A DNA stretch of 64,000 bases from Neorhizobium huautlense (GTDB taxonomy: Bacteria; Pseudomonadota; Alphaproteobacteria; Rhizobiales; Rhizobiaceae), in contig NZ_PVBM01000024.1 of NCBI RefSeq assembly GCF_002968575.1, forward strand, positions 30,719 to 94,718, read 5' to 3'. The position numbers and the translations under genes are program-made. This document shows, one piece after another, positions 1 through 8,287 of this stretch. Position 1 is the stretch's first letter. Every line of letters begins with the position of its first letter. A model generated the notes under the pieces. It was given only the letters and a program-made list of their open reading frames with translations. It was not told where the DNA came from and ran no database searches.

Positions 1-472
1 ACCCTATTGGCGCGATGTCGGCACCATCGACGCCTATTGGCAGGCAAATGTCGATCTCACTGCCGTGACCCCCGAACTCGACATCTACGACAAGTCCTGG
101 CCGATCTGGACCTATGCGGAAATCACCCCGCCCGCGAAATTCGTCCATGATGACGAAGACCGCCGCGGCTCGGCAATCTCTTCCGTCGTGTCGGGCGACT
201 GCATCATCTCCGGCTCGACGCTCTACAACAGCCTTCTTTTTACCGGCGTTCGCGCAAATTCCTACTCCCGCCTTGAAGGTGCCGTCATTCTCCCGAATGT
301 CCGCATCGGCCGGCGTGCGCAGCTTCGCAATGTCGTCATCGATCACGGTGTAACCATTCCCGAAGGCCTGGTGGTCGGCGAGGATCCGGAACTCGATGCG
401 AAGCGGTTCCGCCGGACGGAAACCGGCATCTGCCTGATCACCCAGCCGATGATCGACAAACTGGATCTGTAA
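1..472 (+). CDS. glgC: Glucose-1-phosphate adenylyltransferase, C-terminal part (gene enters from upstream)
   Basis: This is the last ~156 codons of ADP-glucose pyrophosphorylase, which makes ADP-glucose from glucose-1-phosphate and ATP for glycogen synthesis. The reading frame is open from the window edge (YWRDVGTIDAYWQANVDL), so the start lies outside. What is visible is the end of the nucleotidyltransferase core and the left-handed beta-helix domain (ISGSTLYNSLLFTGVRANSY, then GAVILPNVRIGRRAQLRNVV), which carries allosteric contacts in this family. The stop overlaps the next start as TAATG, so glgC and glgA are translationally coupled. Confidence 0.95.
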   Translation, partial: PYWRDVGTIDAYWQANVDLTAVTPELDIYDKSWPIWTYAEITPPAKFVHDDEDRRGSAISSVVSGDCIISGSTLYNSLLFTGVRANSYSRLEGAVILPNVRIGRRAQLRNVVIDHGVTIPEGLVVGEDPELDAKRFRRTETGICLITQPMIDKLDL

Positions 473-1917
473 TGAAAGTTCTATCGGTCGCGTCCGAAGT
501 CTATCCGCTGGTCAAGACCGGCGGACTTGCCGACGTCGCCGGCGCTCTGCCGCTTGCCTTGAAGGGTCACGGCGTCTCGGTGAAGACGCTGATGCCGGGC
601 TATCCGGCAGTCCTGAGCGCCGTAAAGGATGCCGAACGCGTTCTGAGTTTCGACAGCCTGCTGGGCGGCAAGGCCGAGGTGCTGGAAGTCGAACATCAGG
701 GCCTTGACCTCCTGATCCTTCATTCGCCGACCTTCTTCGATCGGCCGGGCGGACCTTATGCGGATGCGACCGGTAAGGATCATTTCGACAACTGGCGGCG
801 ATTTGCGGCCCTTTCCAAGGCCGGCGCGATGATTGCCCAAGCCGGCCTTGAGGGCTGGAAACCGGATATCGTGCATGTGCACGACTGGCAGGCCGCCATG
901 CTGCCGGCCTATATGCGTTATGCGCCGGAGCCGGAGGTTCCGACCCTCATCACCATCCACAACATCGCCTTCCAGGGCCAGTTCGGCGCCGACATATTCC
1001 CCTATCTCGAACTGCCCCCCCATGCCTTCGGCATCGACGGCGTCGAATATTTCGGCGGCGTCGGATACCTGAAGGCAGGGCTGCAGACGAGCTGGGCGAT
1101 CAGCACGGTCAGCCCCTCCTATGCCGAGGAAATACTCACGCCCGAATTCGGCATGGGCCTCGAGGGACTGCTATCGCTCCGCCACTCCGATCTGCATGGT
1201 ATCGTCAACGGCATCGACGCCCATGTCTGGGACCCCGCTGCGGATCCTGCCGTAAAGGTCAATTATACCGCATCGACGCTGAAGACCCGTGCCGGCAACA
1301 AGCGCGCCGTTGCGGATCGTTTCGGCCTGACCAAGGGGGAGGGCCCGCTTTTCTGCGTCATCTCGCGGCTGACCTGGCAGAAAGGCATGGACCTTCTGGC
1401 CGAAGCCGTCGACGATCTCGTGCATCTCGGTGGCAGGCTGGCAGTCCTCGGCTCCGGCGACCGGGCGCTGGAAAACGCCTTTCACGCCGCCGCTGCCCGT
1501 CATCCCGGCAGCGTTTCGGTTCTCTCGATCTACGACGAGCCGCTATCGCATCTGATGCAGGCCGGCTCCGACGCCATCATCATCCCGTCCCGCTTCGAAC
1601 CCTGCGGGCTGACGCAGCTCTATGGCTTGCGCTACGGCTGCGTGCCGGTCGTCGCCCGAACCGGTGGCCTGAACGATACGGTCATCGATGCAAGTCACGC
1701 GGCGCTCGCCACAAAGGCCGCGACCGGCATTTCCTTCGGCCCCGTCACTGCGCCAAACCTGCGCCGGGCGATCCGTCGCGCCGTCCGGCTATACCACGAC
1801 CCCAAGGTCTGGACCCAGTTGCAGAAGCAGGGCATGAAATCCGACGTTTCCTGGGAAAAGAGTGCCGGGCTTTATGCCGCGCTCTATTCCGAACTCCTTG
1901 CGAAAAAAGGTGCATGA
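472..1917 (+). CDS. glgA: Glycogen synthase (ADP-glucose:glucan 4-glucosyltransferase), GT5 family
   Basis: This cytoplasmic enzyme transfers glucose from ADP-glucose onto growing alpha-1,4-glucan. At 481 aa it has the normal bacterial GlgA length. The N-terminal ADP-glucose-binding KTGGLADV motif is at residues 15-22. The C-terminal GT-B domain has SRLTWQKGMDLL and the PSRFEPCGLTQLYGLRYG block with the conserved donor-site acidic and cysteine residues. The start overlaps the glgC stop by one base, and the stop overlaps the pgm start by four bases (ATGA). It is the core of a rhizobial glycogen operon. Confidence 0.97.
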   Translation: MKVLSVASEVYPLVKTGGLADVAGALPLALKGHGVSVKTLMPGYPAVLSAVKDAERVLSFDSLLGGKAEVLEVEHQGLDLLILHSPTFFDRPGGPYADATGKDHFDNWRRFAALSKAGAMIAQAGLEGWKPDIVHVHDWQAAMLPAYMRYAPEPEVPTLITIHNIAFQGQFGADIFPYLELPPHAFGIDGVEYFGGVGYLKAGLQTSWAISTVSPSYAEEILTPEFGMGLEGLLSLRHSDLHGIVNGIDAHVWDPAADPAVKVNYTASTLKTRAGNKRAVADRFGLTKGEGPLFCVISRLTWQKGMDLLAEAVDDLVHLGGRLAVLGSGDRALENAFHAAAARHPGSVSVLSIYDEPLSHLMQAGSDAIIIPSRFEPCGLTQLYGLRYGCVPVVARTGGLNDTVIDASHAALATKAATGISFGPVTAPNLRRAIRRAVRLYHDPKVWTQLQKQGMKSDVSWEKSAGLYAALYSELLAKKGA

Positions 1918-3548
1918 GCATGATAAAAACCGTCGCAACCGCCCCCTATCAGGACCAGAAGCCGGGAACCTCCGGCCTGCGCAAGAAAGTGCCGGTCTTT
2001 GCTCAGGAGAACTATGCCGAGAACTTCATCCATTCGATCTTCGATTCGCTCGAAGACTTCGACGGCAAGACCCTGGTGATCGGCGGCGACGGCCGCTACT
2101 ACAACCGCGAAGTCATCCAGAAGGCGATCAAGATGGCAGCCGCTAGCGGCTTCGGCAAGGTCATGGTCGGTCAGGGCGGCATCCTCTCGACGCCTGCAGC
2201 CTCCAACGTCATCCGCAAATACCATGCCTTCGGCGGCATCATCCTGTCGGCCAGCCACAATCCCGGCGGACCCACGGAGGATTTCGGCATCAAGTACAAT
2301 ATCGGTAATGGCGGCCCGGCGCCGGAAAGGATCACCGACGCCATCTTCGCCCGCTCCAAGATCATCAGCGAATACAAGATCGCCGACGTGGCCGACGTGA
2401 ACCTCGACGAAATCGGCTCATTCGATGTCGCCGGCATGACGGTCGAGGTCATCGACCCGGTTGCCGATTACGCGGATCTGATGGAGCAACTCTTCGACTT
2501 CCCCGCCATCCGCGCGCTTCTGGCCAGCGGGGTCAATGTCGCGATGGATTCCATGGGCGCCGTGACCGGCCCCTATGCCAGGGAAATCTTCGAAAACCGC
2601 CTCGGCGCAGCTCCCGGATCGGTGCGCAATGCGACGCCGCTTCCGGATTTCGGCGGCCACCACCCGGACCCAAACCTCGTCCACGCCAAGGAACTCTACG
2701 ACGACGTGATGAGCGCCGACGGCCCGCATTTCGGCGCGGCCTCGGACGGCGACGGCGACCGCAACATGGTCGTCGGCAAGGGCATGTTCGTCACCCCTTC
2801 CGACAGCCTCGCGATCATCGCGGCGAATGCCACCGTGGCGCCGGGTTATGCCAAGGGCATCGCCGGCATCGCCCGCTCCATGCCGACCAGCGCCGCCGCC
2901 GACCGGGTGGCGGAAAAGCTCGGCATCGGCATGTATGAAACGCCGACCGGCTGGAAGTTCTTCGGCAATCTGATGGATGCCGGCAAGGTCACGGTCTGCG
3001 GCGAAGAAAGCTTCGGCACCGGTTCCGACCACGTGCGCGAAAAGGACGGCCTCTGGGCGGTCCTCTTCTGGCTGAACATCATGGCCGCCCGCAACGAAAG
3101 CGTCGCTGAAATTGTCACCAAGCACTGGGCCGAATACGGCCGCAACTACTATTCCCGCCACGATTACGAGGAAGTCGATACCGACGCCGCCAACAGCCTG
3201 ATCGCCGCGCTGCGCGAGAAGCTCCCAACGCTGCCCGGAAAGACTTTCGGCTCCCTCAAGGTCGCGGCGGCCGACGACTTCGCCTACAACGACCCGATCG
3301 ACGGCTCGGTCTCGAGGAACCAGGGCATCCGCATCCTCTTCGAGGGCGGTTCCCGTGTCGTCTTCCGCCTCTCCGGCACCGGCACCTCCGGCGCCACGAT
3401 CCGCGTTTATGTCGAGCGCTACGAACCCAATCCCTCCCGCCACGGAATCGAGACGCAGGAAGCACTCTCCGACCTCATCGCCATCGCCGACGAGATTTCC
3501 GAGTTGAAGAAGCGCACCGGCCGGGACAAACCAACGGTGATTACGTGA
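1914..3548 (+). CDS. pgm: Phosphoglucomutase (alpha-D-phosphohexomutase family)
   Basis: It interconverts glucose-6-phosphate and glucose-1-phosphate, supplying the GlgC substrate and taking up glucose-1-phosphate from glycogen breakdown. The 544 aa length fits bacterial Pgm. The phosphoserine loop SASHNPGG places the catalytic serine near residue 114. The metal loop is DGDGDR, the sugar-binding loop is CGEESFGTGSDH, and the C-terminal phosphate-binding region is RLSGTGTSGATIR. It starts inside the last codons of glgA, so coupled translation is expected. The same gene order is known from Agrobacterium glycogen operons. Confidence 0.97.
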   Translation: MSMIKTVATAPYQDQKPGTSGLRKKVPVFAQENYAENFIHSIFDSLEDFDGKTLVIGGDGRYYNREVIQKAIKMAAASGFGKVMVGQGGILSTPAASNVIRKYHAFGGIILSASHNPGGPTEDFGIKYNIGNGGPAPERITDAIFARSKIISEYKIADVADVNLDEIGSFDVAGMTVEVIDPVADYADLMEQLFDFPAIRALLASGVNVAMDSMGAVTGPYAREIFENRLGAAPGSVRNATPLPDFGGHHPDPNLVHAKELYDDVMSADGPHFGAASDGDGDRNMVVGKGMFVTPSDSLAIIAANATVAPGYAKGIAGIARSMPTSAAADRVAEKLGIGMYETPTGWKFFGNLMDAGKVTVCGEESFGTGSDHVREKDGLWAVLFWLNIMAARNESVAEIVTKHWAEYGRNYYSRHDYEEVDTDAANSLIAALREKLPTLPGKTFGSLKVAAADDFAYNDPIDGSVSRNQGIRILFEGGSRVVFRLSGTGTSGATIRVYVERYEPNPSRHGIETQEALSDLIAIADEISELKKRTGRDKPTVIT

Positions 3549-3588
3549 TTGCTTAGGATCTCGAACCTGGGAGGTCGCGGATGCCTTT

Positions 3589-3743
3589 ACCCCCTTCTGC
3601 CCTGCCGGGCATCTCCCCCTCAAGGGGGGAGATTGGCAAGACGCGCTACCTTCCCGCTTACTCGGCCCTGAGGGGGAGCGAAACGTCGCCCCACCCGATC
3701 TTCCCCCTTGAGGGGGAGATGCCCGGCAGGGCAGAGGGGGGTG
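3589..3743. repeat. Imperfect palindromic intergenic repeat between pgm and glgX
   Basis: Two ~45-bp arms face each other. The left arm (3589-3633) and the right arm (about 3697-3743) are near-perfect reverse complements with the core CTGCCCTGCCGGGCATCTCC. A ~60-bp spacer separates them. Long GC-rich palindromes of this kind are common between genes in Rhizobiales (RIME-like mosaic elements). The right arm ends in GAGGGGGG, which lies at ribosome-binding-site distance from the glgX start. Family assignment was not checked against a repeat library. Confidence 0.75.
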
Positions 3744-3747
3744 CCTT

Positions 3748-5697
3748 GTGACCCCCAACCCCAAACTCGGCGTAACCCTCACGCCAGACGGCGCTGACTT
3801 CGCAATCTGGTCCCATCATGCCGAGCGGATAGAGCTCTGTCTTTTCGATACAGATGGCAATAAGGAGACTGCGCGCCACCGGCTGGTGCGCGGCCGCGAC
3901 GACATCCATCGCGCATCGGTTCGAGGCATTGCTGCCGGGCAGCGCTACGCTTATCGCGCCTGGGGCATCTATGATCCGGAAAAGGGCCTGTGGTTCGACC
4001 CGTCGAAGCTTCTGATCGACCCATACGCCCGCGAACTGGACCGGCCCTTCCGGCACGATACGAAGCTTTCGGTATTCGGCGTCGATACCGCCGGCCTGGT
4101 GCCGAAGGCGATCGTGACCAGCGACCCGCTGGCAAAAATCCGCAAGCCGCTGCTGCCGACCGGCGGCTTCATCTACGAGGTGGCGGTAAAGCCCTTCACC
4201 ATCCTCCACCCCGACATACCCGAAGCGATCCGCGGTACGGTCGCGGCACTCGCCCATCCCTCCATCATCACCCATCTTAAGAAGCTCGGCGTCGATGCAA
4301 TCGAGCTGATGCCGATCACCGCCTGGATCGACGAGCGCCACTTGCCGCCACTGAAGCTCACCAACGGCTGGGGTTACAACCCGATCGCCTTCATGGCGCT
4401 CGACCCGCGCCTTTGCCCCGGCGGCGTCAAGGAGTTGCGCGACACCGTCTCGGCGCTGCATCAGGCAGGCATCGGCGTCATCCTCGACCTCGTCTTCAAC
4501 CACACCGGAGAAAGCGACCGTCATGGCGCGACCCTCTCCATGCGCGGCCTCGACAACCTCTCCTATTACCGGCACGTGCCGGGGGAACCGGGTCATCTGG
4601 TCAACGACACCGGCACCGGCAACACCGTCGCCTGCGATCAACCCCATGTTCGCCGGCTGATCATCGACACGCTCCGCCATTTCGTCATCCATGCGGGCGT
4701 GGACGGCTTCCGCTTCGACCTTGCGCCGGTCATCGGCCGCACCGCTTCAGGCTTCGATCCGCAGAGTGAGACGCTGAAGGCCATACTTGCTGACGAGGCG
4801 CTCAAGGACCGCATTCTGATCGCAGAACCATGGGACATCGGCCCCGGCGGCTACCAGCTCGGCAATTTTCCCGAGCCTTTCCTCGAATGGAACGACCGCG
4901 CCCGCGACGATATCCGCCGCTACTGGCGCGGCGAACGCTGGACCACCGGCGCGCTCGCCACCCGGCTTGCCGGCTCCTCCGACATCTTCGGCCGTCACGG
5001 TCGTCATGCCACCCGCAGCGTCAATTTCCTCGCCGCCCATGACGGTTTCACCCTGATGGACCTCGTCTCCCACGAAAAGAAACACAACGAGGGGAACGGC
5101 GAGGAGAACCGCGACGGCCACAACGACAACTTTTCCTGGAACAACGGTGTCGAGGGAGAGGCGGACGATCCGGTCACCGTCGAAAACCGCCGCCGGGATG
5201 TTGCCGCTCTCCTCTCAACATTGTTTGTCAGCCGCGGCTGGGTCATGCTCACCATGGGTGACGAGGCCGGCCGCAGCCAGCGCGGCAACAACAATGCCTA
5301 TGCCCAGGACAACGAGATCACCTGGCTCGACTGGAAAGCGATCGACGAACATCTCGTCGAGCACACCGCCACCCTTGCCGTCATGCGCAAGCGCTTCTCC
5401 GTCTTTTCCGAGACCGGCTTCTTCGCCGGCAATGGCGATATCGAATGGATCGCGGCCAGCGGCCAGCCAATGGAGGCCGGCGACTGGGACAGTCCCGACA
5501 ATCCCGTCCTCGGCGCTATCCTGGCGACGCTCGACCGAGAGACCGGAAAAAAAGTCCGCTTGGCCGTGCTTCTCAATCGCGGTCACGAGCAGATGAGCTT
5601 CGCCCTGCCCGGTTGGGGCTGGAAGCATCTCGCCTCTGGCGAGCTCTGGAATCAGGTCCTGCCGGCCCGATCCGTCCGCTTCTGCATCGAGGAATGA
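3748..5697 (+). CDS. glgX: Glycogen debranching enzyme GlgX (GH13 isoamylase type)
   Basis: It hydrolyses alpha-1,6 branches of phosphorylase-trimmed glycogen. The protein is 649 aa, near the family norm. An N-terminal CBM48-like region (FAIWSHHAERIELCLFD) precedes the GH13 barrel. The barrel shows all four conserved regions: DLVFNHT (~246), GFRFDLAP with the nucleophile Asp (~320), IAEPWD with the acid/base Glu (~357) and FLAAHDG (~428). The start is GTG, placed by homology with the usual N-terminus and by the GAGGGGGG just upstream, which is contributed by the palindromic repeat. Confidence 0.95.
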   Translation: MTPNPKLGVTLTPDGADFAIWSHHAERIELCLFDTDGNKETARHRLVRGRDDIHRASVRGIAAGQRYAYRAWGIYDPEKGLWFDPSKLLIDPYARELDRPFRHDTKLSVFGVDTAGLVPKAIVTSDPLAKIRKPLLPTGGFIYEVAVKPFTILHPDIPEAIRGTVAALAHPSIITHLKKLGVDAIELMPITAWIDERHLPPLKLTNGWGYNPIAFMALDPRLCPGGVKELRDTVSALHQAGIGVILDLVFNHTGESDRHGATLSMRGLDNLSYYRHVPGEPGHLVNDTGTGNTVACDQPHVRRLIIDTLRHFVIHAGVDGFRFDLAPVIGRTASGFDPQSETLKAILADEALKDRILIAEPWDIGPGGYQLGNFPEPFLEWNDRARDDIRRYWRGERWTTGALATRLAGSSDIFGRHGRHATRSVNFLAAHDGFTLMDLVSHEKKHNEGNGEENRDGHNDNFSWNNGVEGEADDPVTVENRRRDVAALLSTLFVSRGWVMLTMGDEAGRSQRGNNNAYAQDNEITWLDWKAIDEHLVEHTATLAVMRKRFSVFSETGFFAGNGDIEWIAASGQPMEAGDWDSPDNPVLGAILATLDRETGKKVRLAVLLNRGHEQMSFALPGWGWKHLASGELWNQVLPARSVRFCIEE

Positions 5698-5777
5698 TGC
5701 GACGCAAAATCTTCCGCTCGCCAAGCGGATCAAATCCTGTAAAGTCTTCTAACCAATACTGAAATCAGTGAGGTTGC

Positions 5778-6263
5778 ATGCGTGAAGTTTCGCTCGCCGA
5801 AGTCGGCGGCCTGGTTGGCACCGAACTCGGCGTATCCGAATGGATGACCGTCGACCAGACGATGATCAACCTCTTTGCCGATGCGACCCATGACCATCAG
5901 TTCATCCATGTCGATCCGGAACGCGCCGCAGCCGAAAGCCCCTTCGGCGGCACGATCGCCCATGGCTTTCTGACGCTCTCATTGCTCTCGGCCATGAACT
6001 ACGACTGCGTGCCCAAGATCCGGGAGCAGACCATGGGTATCAATTACGGTTTCGACCGCATCCGCTTCATGTCGCCGGTGAAGTCCGGCGCCCGCGTCCG
6101 CGGACATTTCAAGCTGTCGGAGGCCCGCTTTCGGGGCGGCGGCATGCTGATGATCACCTATGACGTGTCGGTCGAGATAGAAAACGAGCTGAAGCCGGCG
6201 CTGACCGCCATCTGGACCACTATCGTCCAGTTCGACCCCAAGGACCGCCCGGAAGGCGTTTGA
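5778..6263 (+). CDS. MaoC-like (R)-specific enoyl-CoA hydratase / dehydratase
   Basis: A 161-aa single hot-dog-fold protein of the MaoC/NodN type. The hydratase signature is FADATHDHQFIHVDPERA followed by GGTIAHGFLTLSL, which contains the Asp and His used to hydrate trans-2-enoyl-CoA. The start ATG at 5778 follows a GAGG motif. It stands alone after glgX, so the acyl-CoA substrate cannot be read from context. Related rhizobial proteins are annotated as NodN-like or acyl dehydratases. Confidence 0.85.
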   Translation: MREVSLAEVGGLVGTELGVSEWMTVDQTMINLFADATHDHQFIHVDPERAAAESPFGGTIAHGFLTLSLLSAMNYDCVPKIREQTMGINYGFDRIRFMSPVKSGARVRGHFKLSEARFRGGGMLMITYDVSVEIENELKPALTAIWTTIVQFDPKDRPEGV

Positions 6264-6301
6264 CATCGCACCGATCTGCTTTCATCTTTCTCCTGGGGAA
6301 C

Positions 6302-6559
6302 ATGGGGCATGTGGACAGAATGGGTGCTCTTAATCCTGCTGAGGTAGAGCAGACAAAACTTCTCGCGAATGCTTTCGATCGCGCATCGACAGCATGCGTG
6401 ACGGTTGGTATCGTGACGCCGTTGGCAGGCTACCTGTACAATTTTCCGAATTTCAACGCCATTTCCGGCGGCAGGATGGCCGTCTATCTTGCGGGTTGGC
6501 TTTTGAGTGCCGTTCTACTACATTACATGGCAAGACGAATATTGAGGAGGCTGGCCTAA
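6302..6559 (+). CDS. Small membrane protein of unknown function
   Basis: An 85-aa protein with two predicted membrane segments (about ACVTVGIVTPLAGYLYNF and AVYLAGWLLSAVLLHYM) and a basic C-terminus (RRILRRLA). The ATG at 6302 is preferred because TCCTGGGGA lies just upstream; a TTG at 6260 is also in frame. The topology resembles small amino-terminal AMP nucleosidase-free hypotheticals common in Rhizobiaceae, but no family is recognised. Its stop overlaps the start of the next tiny gene (TAATG), suggesting a two-gene unit. Confidence 0.6.
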   Translation: MGHVDRMGALNPAEVEQTKLLANAFDRASTACVTVGIVTPLAGYLYNFPNFNAISGGRMAVYLAGWLLSAVLLHYMARRILRRLA

Positions 6560-6684
6560 TGGACCTCTGGCTTTTCTATTCCGTCGGCTTGCCGGCGATC
6601 ATCGTCTTGATCGCCTATGTTGCCATGCGCCTGCACGAATGGGACCTCGACCGGAAGCACAAGAACCGCCATCCGGGCGAGTGA
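6559..6684 (+). CDS. Very small single-span membrane protein (41 aa)
   Basis: This ORF starts at the ATG overlapping the previous stop (TAATG) and encodes 41 residues: an N-terminal hydrophobic helix (LWLFYSVGLPAIIVLIAYVA) followed by a charged tail rich in Arg, Lys and His. The exact translational overlap with the upstream membrane-protein gene and the clean helix-plus-tail layout support a real gene. Function is unknown; partnership with the 85-aa protein is an inference from coupling. Confidence 0.5.
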   Translation: MDLWLFYSVGLPAIIVLIAYVAMRLHEWDLDRKHKNRHPGE

Positions 6685-6696
6685 TCTCGCTGCGAT

Positions 6697-7005
6697 TTAA
6701 GCACTCATCTCCATGATCACAAAGGCAAGCATCGGCGGCACCGCCGTGCCGATCAGGATATTGGCCGTGGTTGGAGCCGAAAGGCCGAGCAAGGCGCCTG
6801 ATACGCCCGCACCGACGAGGCCTGCGAGCGGCATGGCAAGGCTTCTGTCGAAACCTGGCACGAAGAACGCCACGATTGCGGCGAGCGCTGCCACGGCCGC
6901 GACGACGATACCCTTCCAGATCTCGATCTTTGCCAGTTTTGCCGCGACCCCGCCGCCGATCACGGCCAGCGCGACCGCAATCGCCATCAACTGATATTCG
7001 CCCAT
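6697..7005 (-). CDS. Hypothetical multi-pass small membrane protein
   Basis: A 102-aa protein with three to four hydrophobic stretches (AIAVALAVIGGGVAAKLA, GIVVAAVAALAAIVAFFVP, AGLVGAGVSGALLGLSA, ILIGTAVPPMLAFVIM). The ATG at 7005 has a strong GGGAGGGG site upstream on the minus strand, so a longer reading frame from 7047 is unlikely. No domain is recognised. It converges on the preceding small membrane pair, with a 12-base gap between the two stops. Confidence 0.6.
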   Translation of the reverse strand: MGEYQLMAIAVALAVIGGGVAAKLAKIEIWKGIVVAAVAALAAIVAFFVPGFDRSLAMPLAGLVGAGVSGALLGLSAPTTANILIGTAVPPMLAFVIMEMSA

Positions 7006-7217
7006 CAACCCCTCCCGTTTTGACGCCAGAGAGTGCGGTTCCTGCACTGCAAGTCAAGTCCGGCTATCGCTCTAAATTGAGCATATGCCCGTCGCGGTTC
7101 CCGCAATTCCGCTTGGAAGTTGGAGGACCGGCATGGGTCGGGCCTACGTCAAAAGATGGCGATGCGTTCGCGCGACGAGAGGTTAATATCCGATGACTGA
7201 CCGACCACGAGGCAGTC

Positions 7218-7664
7218 ATGGGTACGATAGTGCCATTCGCACTCGCACTTACACTCCTGATCCACACGCAGGCTCTTGCCGAGCCGGGCGACAGATACGA
7301 GTTCCGTGCAGCAACCGCCGGGCTTTCAAACGGCGTCTGGTCGCTTCATGGCCTTGCCGTCGACACCCAGCAAAACATAACCTGGTGGTGCGTTTATTAT
7401 GTCAACGTGAAGACGATTGTCACGAAGCTTGAGTGTTTGCGTCGATCCACTGCGTCGACCGATATGGTTCCAGGTTGGTCCGGCGGCTGGATACCGGTGG
7501 TGCGCCGGAACACCTATCCGCCGAAAATCGTCTGGTCCATCAGCCCGGACAGCGGTGTCCTGCAAGCCTGTATTTCGTTCACAAAGATCTCGTGCAAGAG
7601 CGTCCAGCTCGGATCGTTTCCGAGGTTGTTCGAGACTGTTTCGCCTACCACGATAAACAGGTAG
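7218..7664 (+). CDS. Secreted hypothetical protein
   Basis: A 148-aa protein with a typical Sec signal peptide (IVPFALALTLLIHTQALA, cleavage after ALA near residue 22). The mature part has four cysteines and several tryptophans, and its tail is rich in Ser and Thr. GAGG sits 6 bases upstream of the ATG. No family is recognised. It is isolated and convergent with soxG, and its composition is less GC-biased than its neighbours, so it may be accessory. Confidence 0.55.
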   Translation: MGTIVPFALALTLLIHTQALAEPGDRYEFRAATAGLSNGVWSLHGLAVDTQQNITWWCVYYVNVKTIVTKLECLRRSTASTDMVPGWSGGWIPVVRRNTYPPKIVWSISPDSGVLQACISFTKISCKSVQLGSFPRLFETVSPTTINR

Positions 7665-7681
7665 CAAACGGCATCCACGAA

Positions 7682-7713
7682 TTCTCCCGCACGAGGAGCC
7701 GTCCTCTCGGGAG
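7682..7713. terminator. Candidate hairpin between convergent genes
   Basis: TTCTCCCG and CGGGAGAA can pair around an inner GAGGA/TCCTC stem. The hairpin lies between the end of the secreted-protein gene and the end of soxG. It has no clear T-run, so this is a candidate transcription barrier only. Confidence 0.35.
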
Positions 7714-7732
7714 AAGGTCGCCCCGTCCGATT

Positions 7733-8287
7733 TTAGACCGCCGCCGACGCGTCCCGCGCGCCTTCAGACAGCAGCCCGAAGGCATAGTCGGAAAACGACC
7801 GCCAGACCTCGACGCGAAACGCGTCCTCCGCGGTCCTCAGCAACACGATCTCCACTTTGCCGAAAATGGTGCGTGAACATGCACCGACAGGGAACGCCTT
7901 CAGCGACAGATCCTGCGGGCAACCGGCATTGATCGCATTGGCCGCACCCGGACCCGACACGAGAATCGCCGTGTTGCGGTGAGAGACATCGACCGCCGAA
8001 TGCGGCGTCCCGGAATTTGCCGCAGCTTGCATCAGGCCGCCGTTTACGTCACCGATCACCAGCCATTCGTCCGGGCCGAGCCAGAGCGCCGTACGCCCGT
8101 TGGCCGAAACGGAAGTTTTCGGCTTCGTCGGCAAATCAAGGCCGAGTGCGCCGGAGAGTGCCCCCACATCCTCCGGCCTTACCCTCAGAGACAGCCGCTC
8201 GGCAGGCGGCGCTGCTTCGAGACGAACGGTGGCGGAGCCGCCATGAAAGCCTGCGAGAGGCAGGCTGCGAGATACAAGATCAGCCAT
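7733..8287 (-). CDS. soxG: Sarcosine oxidase, gamma subunit
   Basis: The 184-aa gamma subunit of heterotetrameric sarcosine oxidase, which demethylates sarcosine to glycine with formation of peroxide and 5,10-methylene-tetrahydrofolate. The family motifs LWLGPDEWLVIG and AVDVSHRNTAILVSGPGA are present. The ATG at 8287 overlaps the soxA stop by 8 bases. It is the last gene of soxBDAG, the usual order. Confidence 0.92.
   Translation of the reverse strand: MADLVSRSLPLAGFHGGSATVRLEAAPPAERLSLRVRPEDVGALSGALGLDLPTKPKTSVSANGRTALWLGPDEWLVIGDVNGGLMQAAANSGTPHSAVDVSHRNTAILVSGPGAANAINAGCPQDLSLKAFPVGACSRTIFGKVEIVLLRTAEDAFRVEVWRSFSDYAFGLLSEGARDASAAV

Noticed and set aside
2418..3782. 454-codon minus-strand open frame opposite pgm
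   Set aside because: Shadow of the high-GC pgm gene; composition is typical of antisense frames and it conflicts with a fully conserved Pgm.
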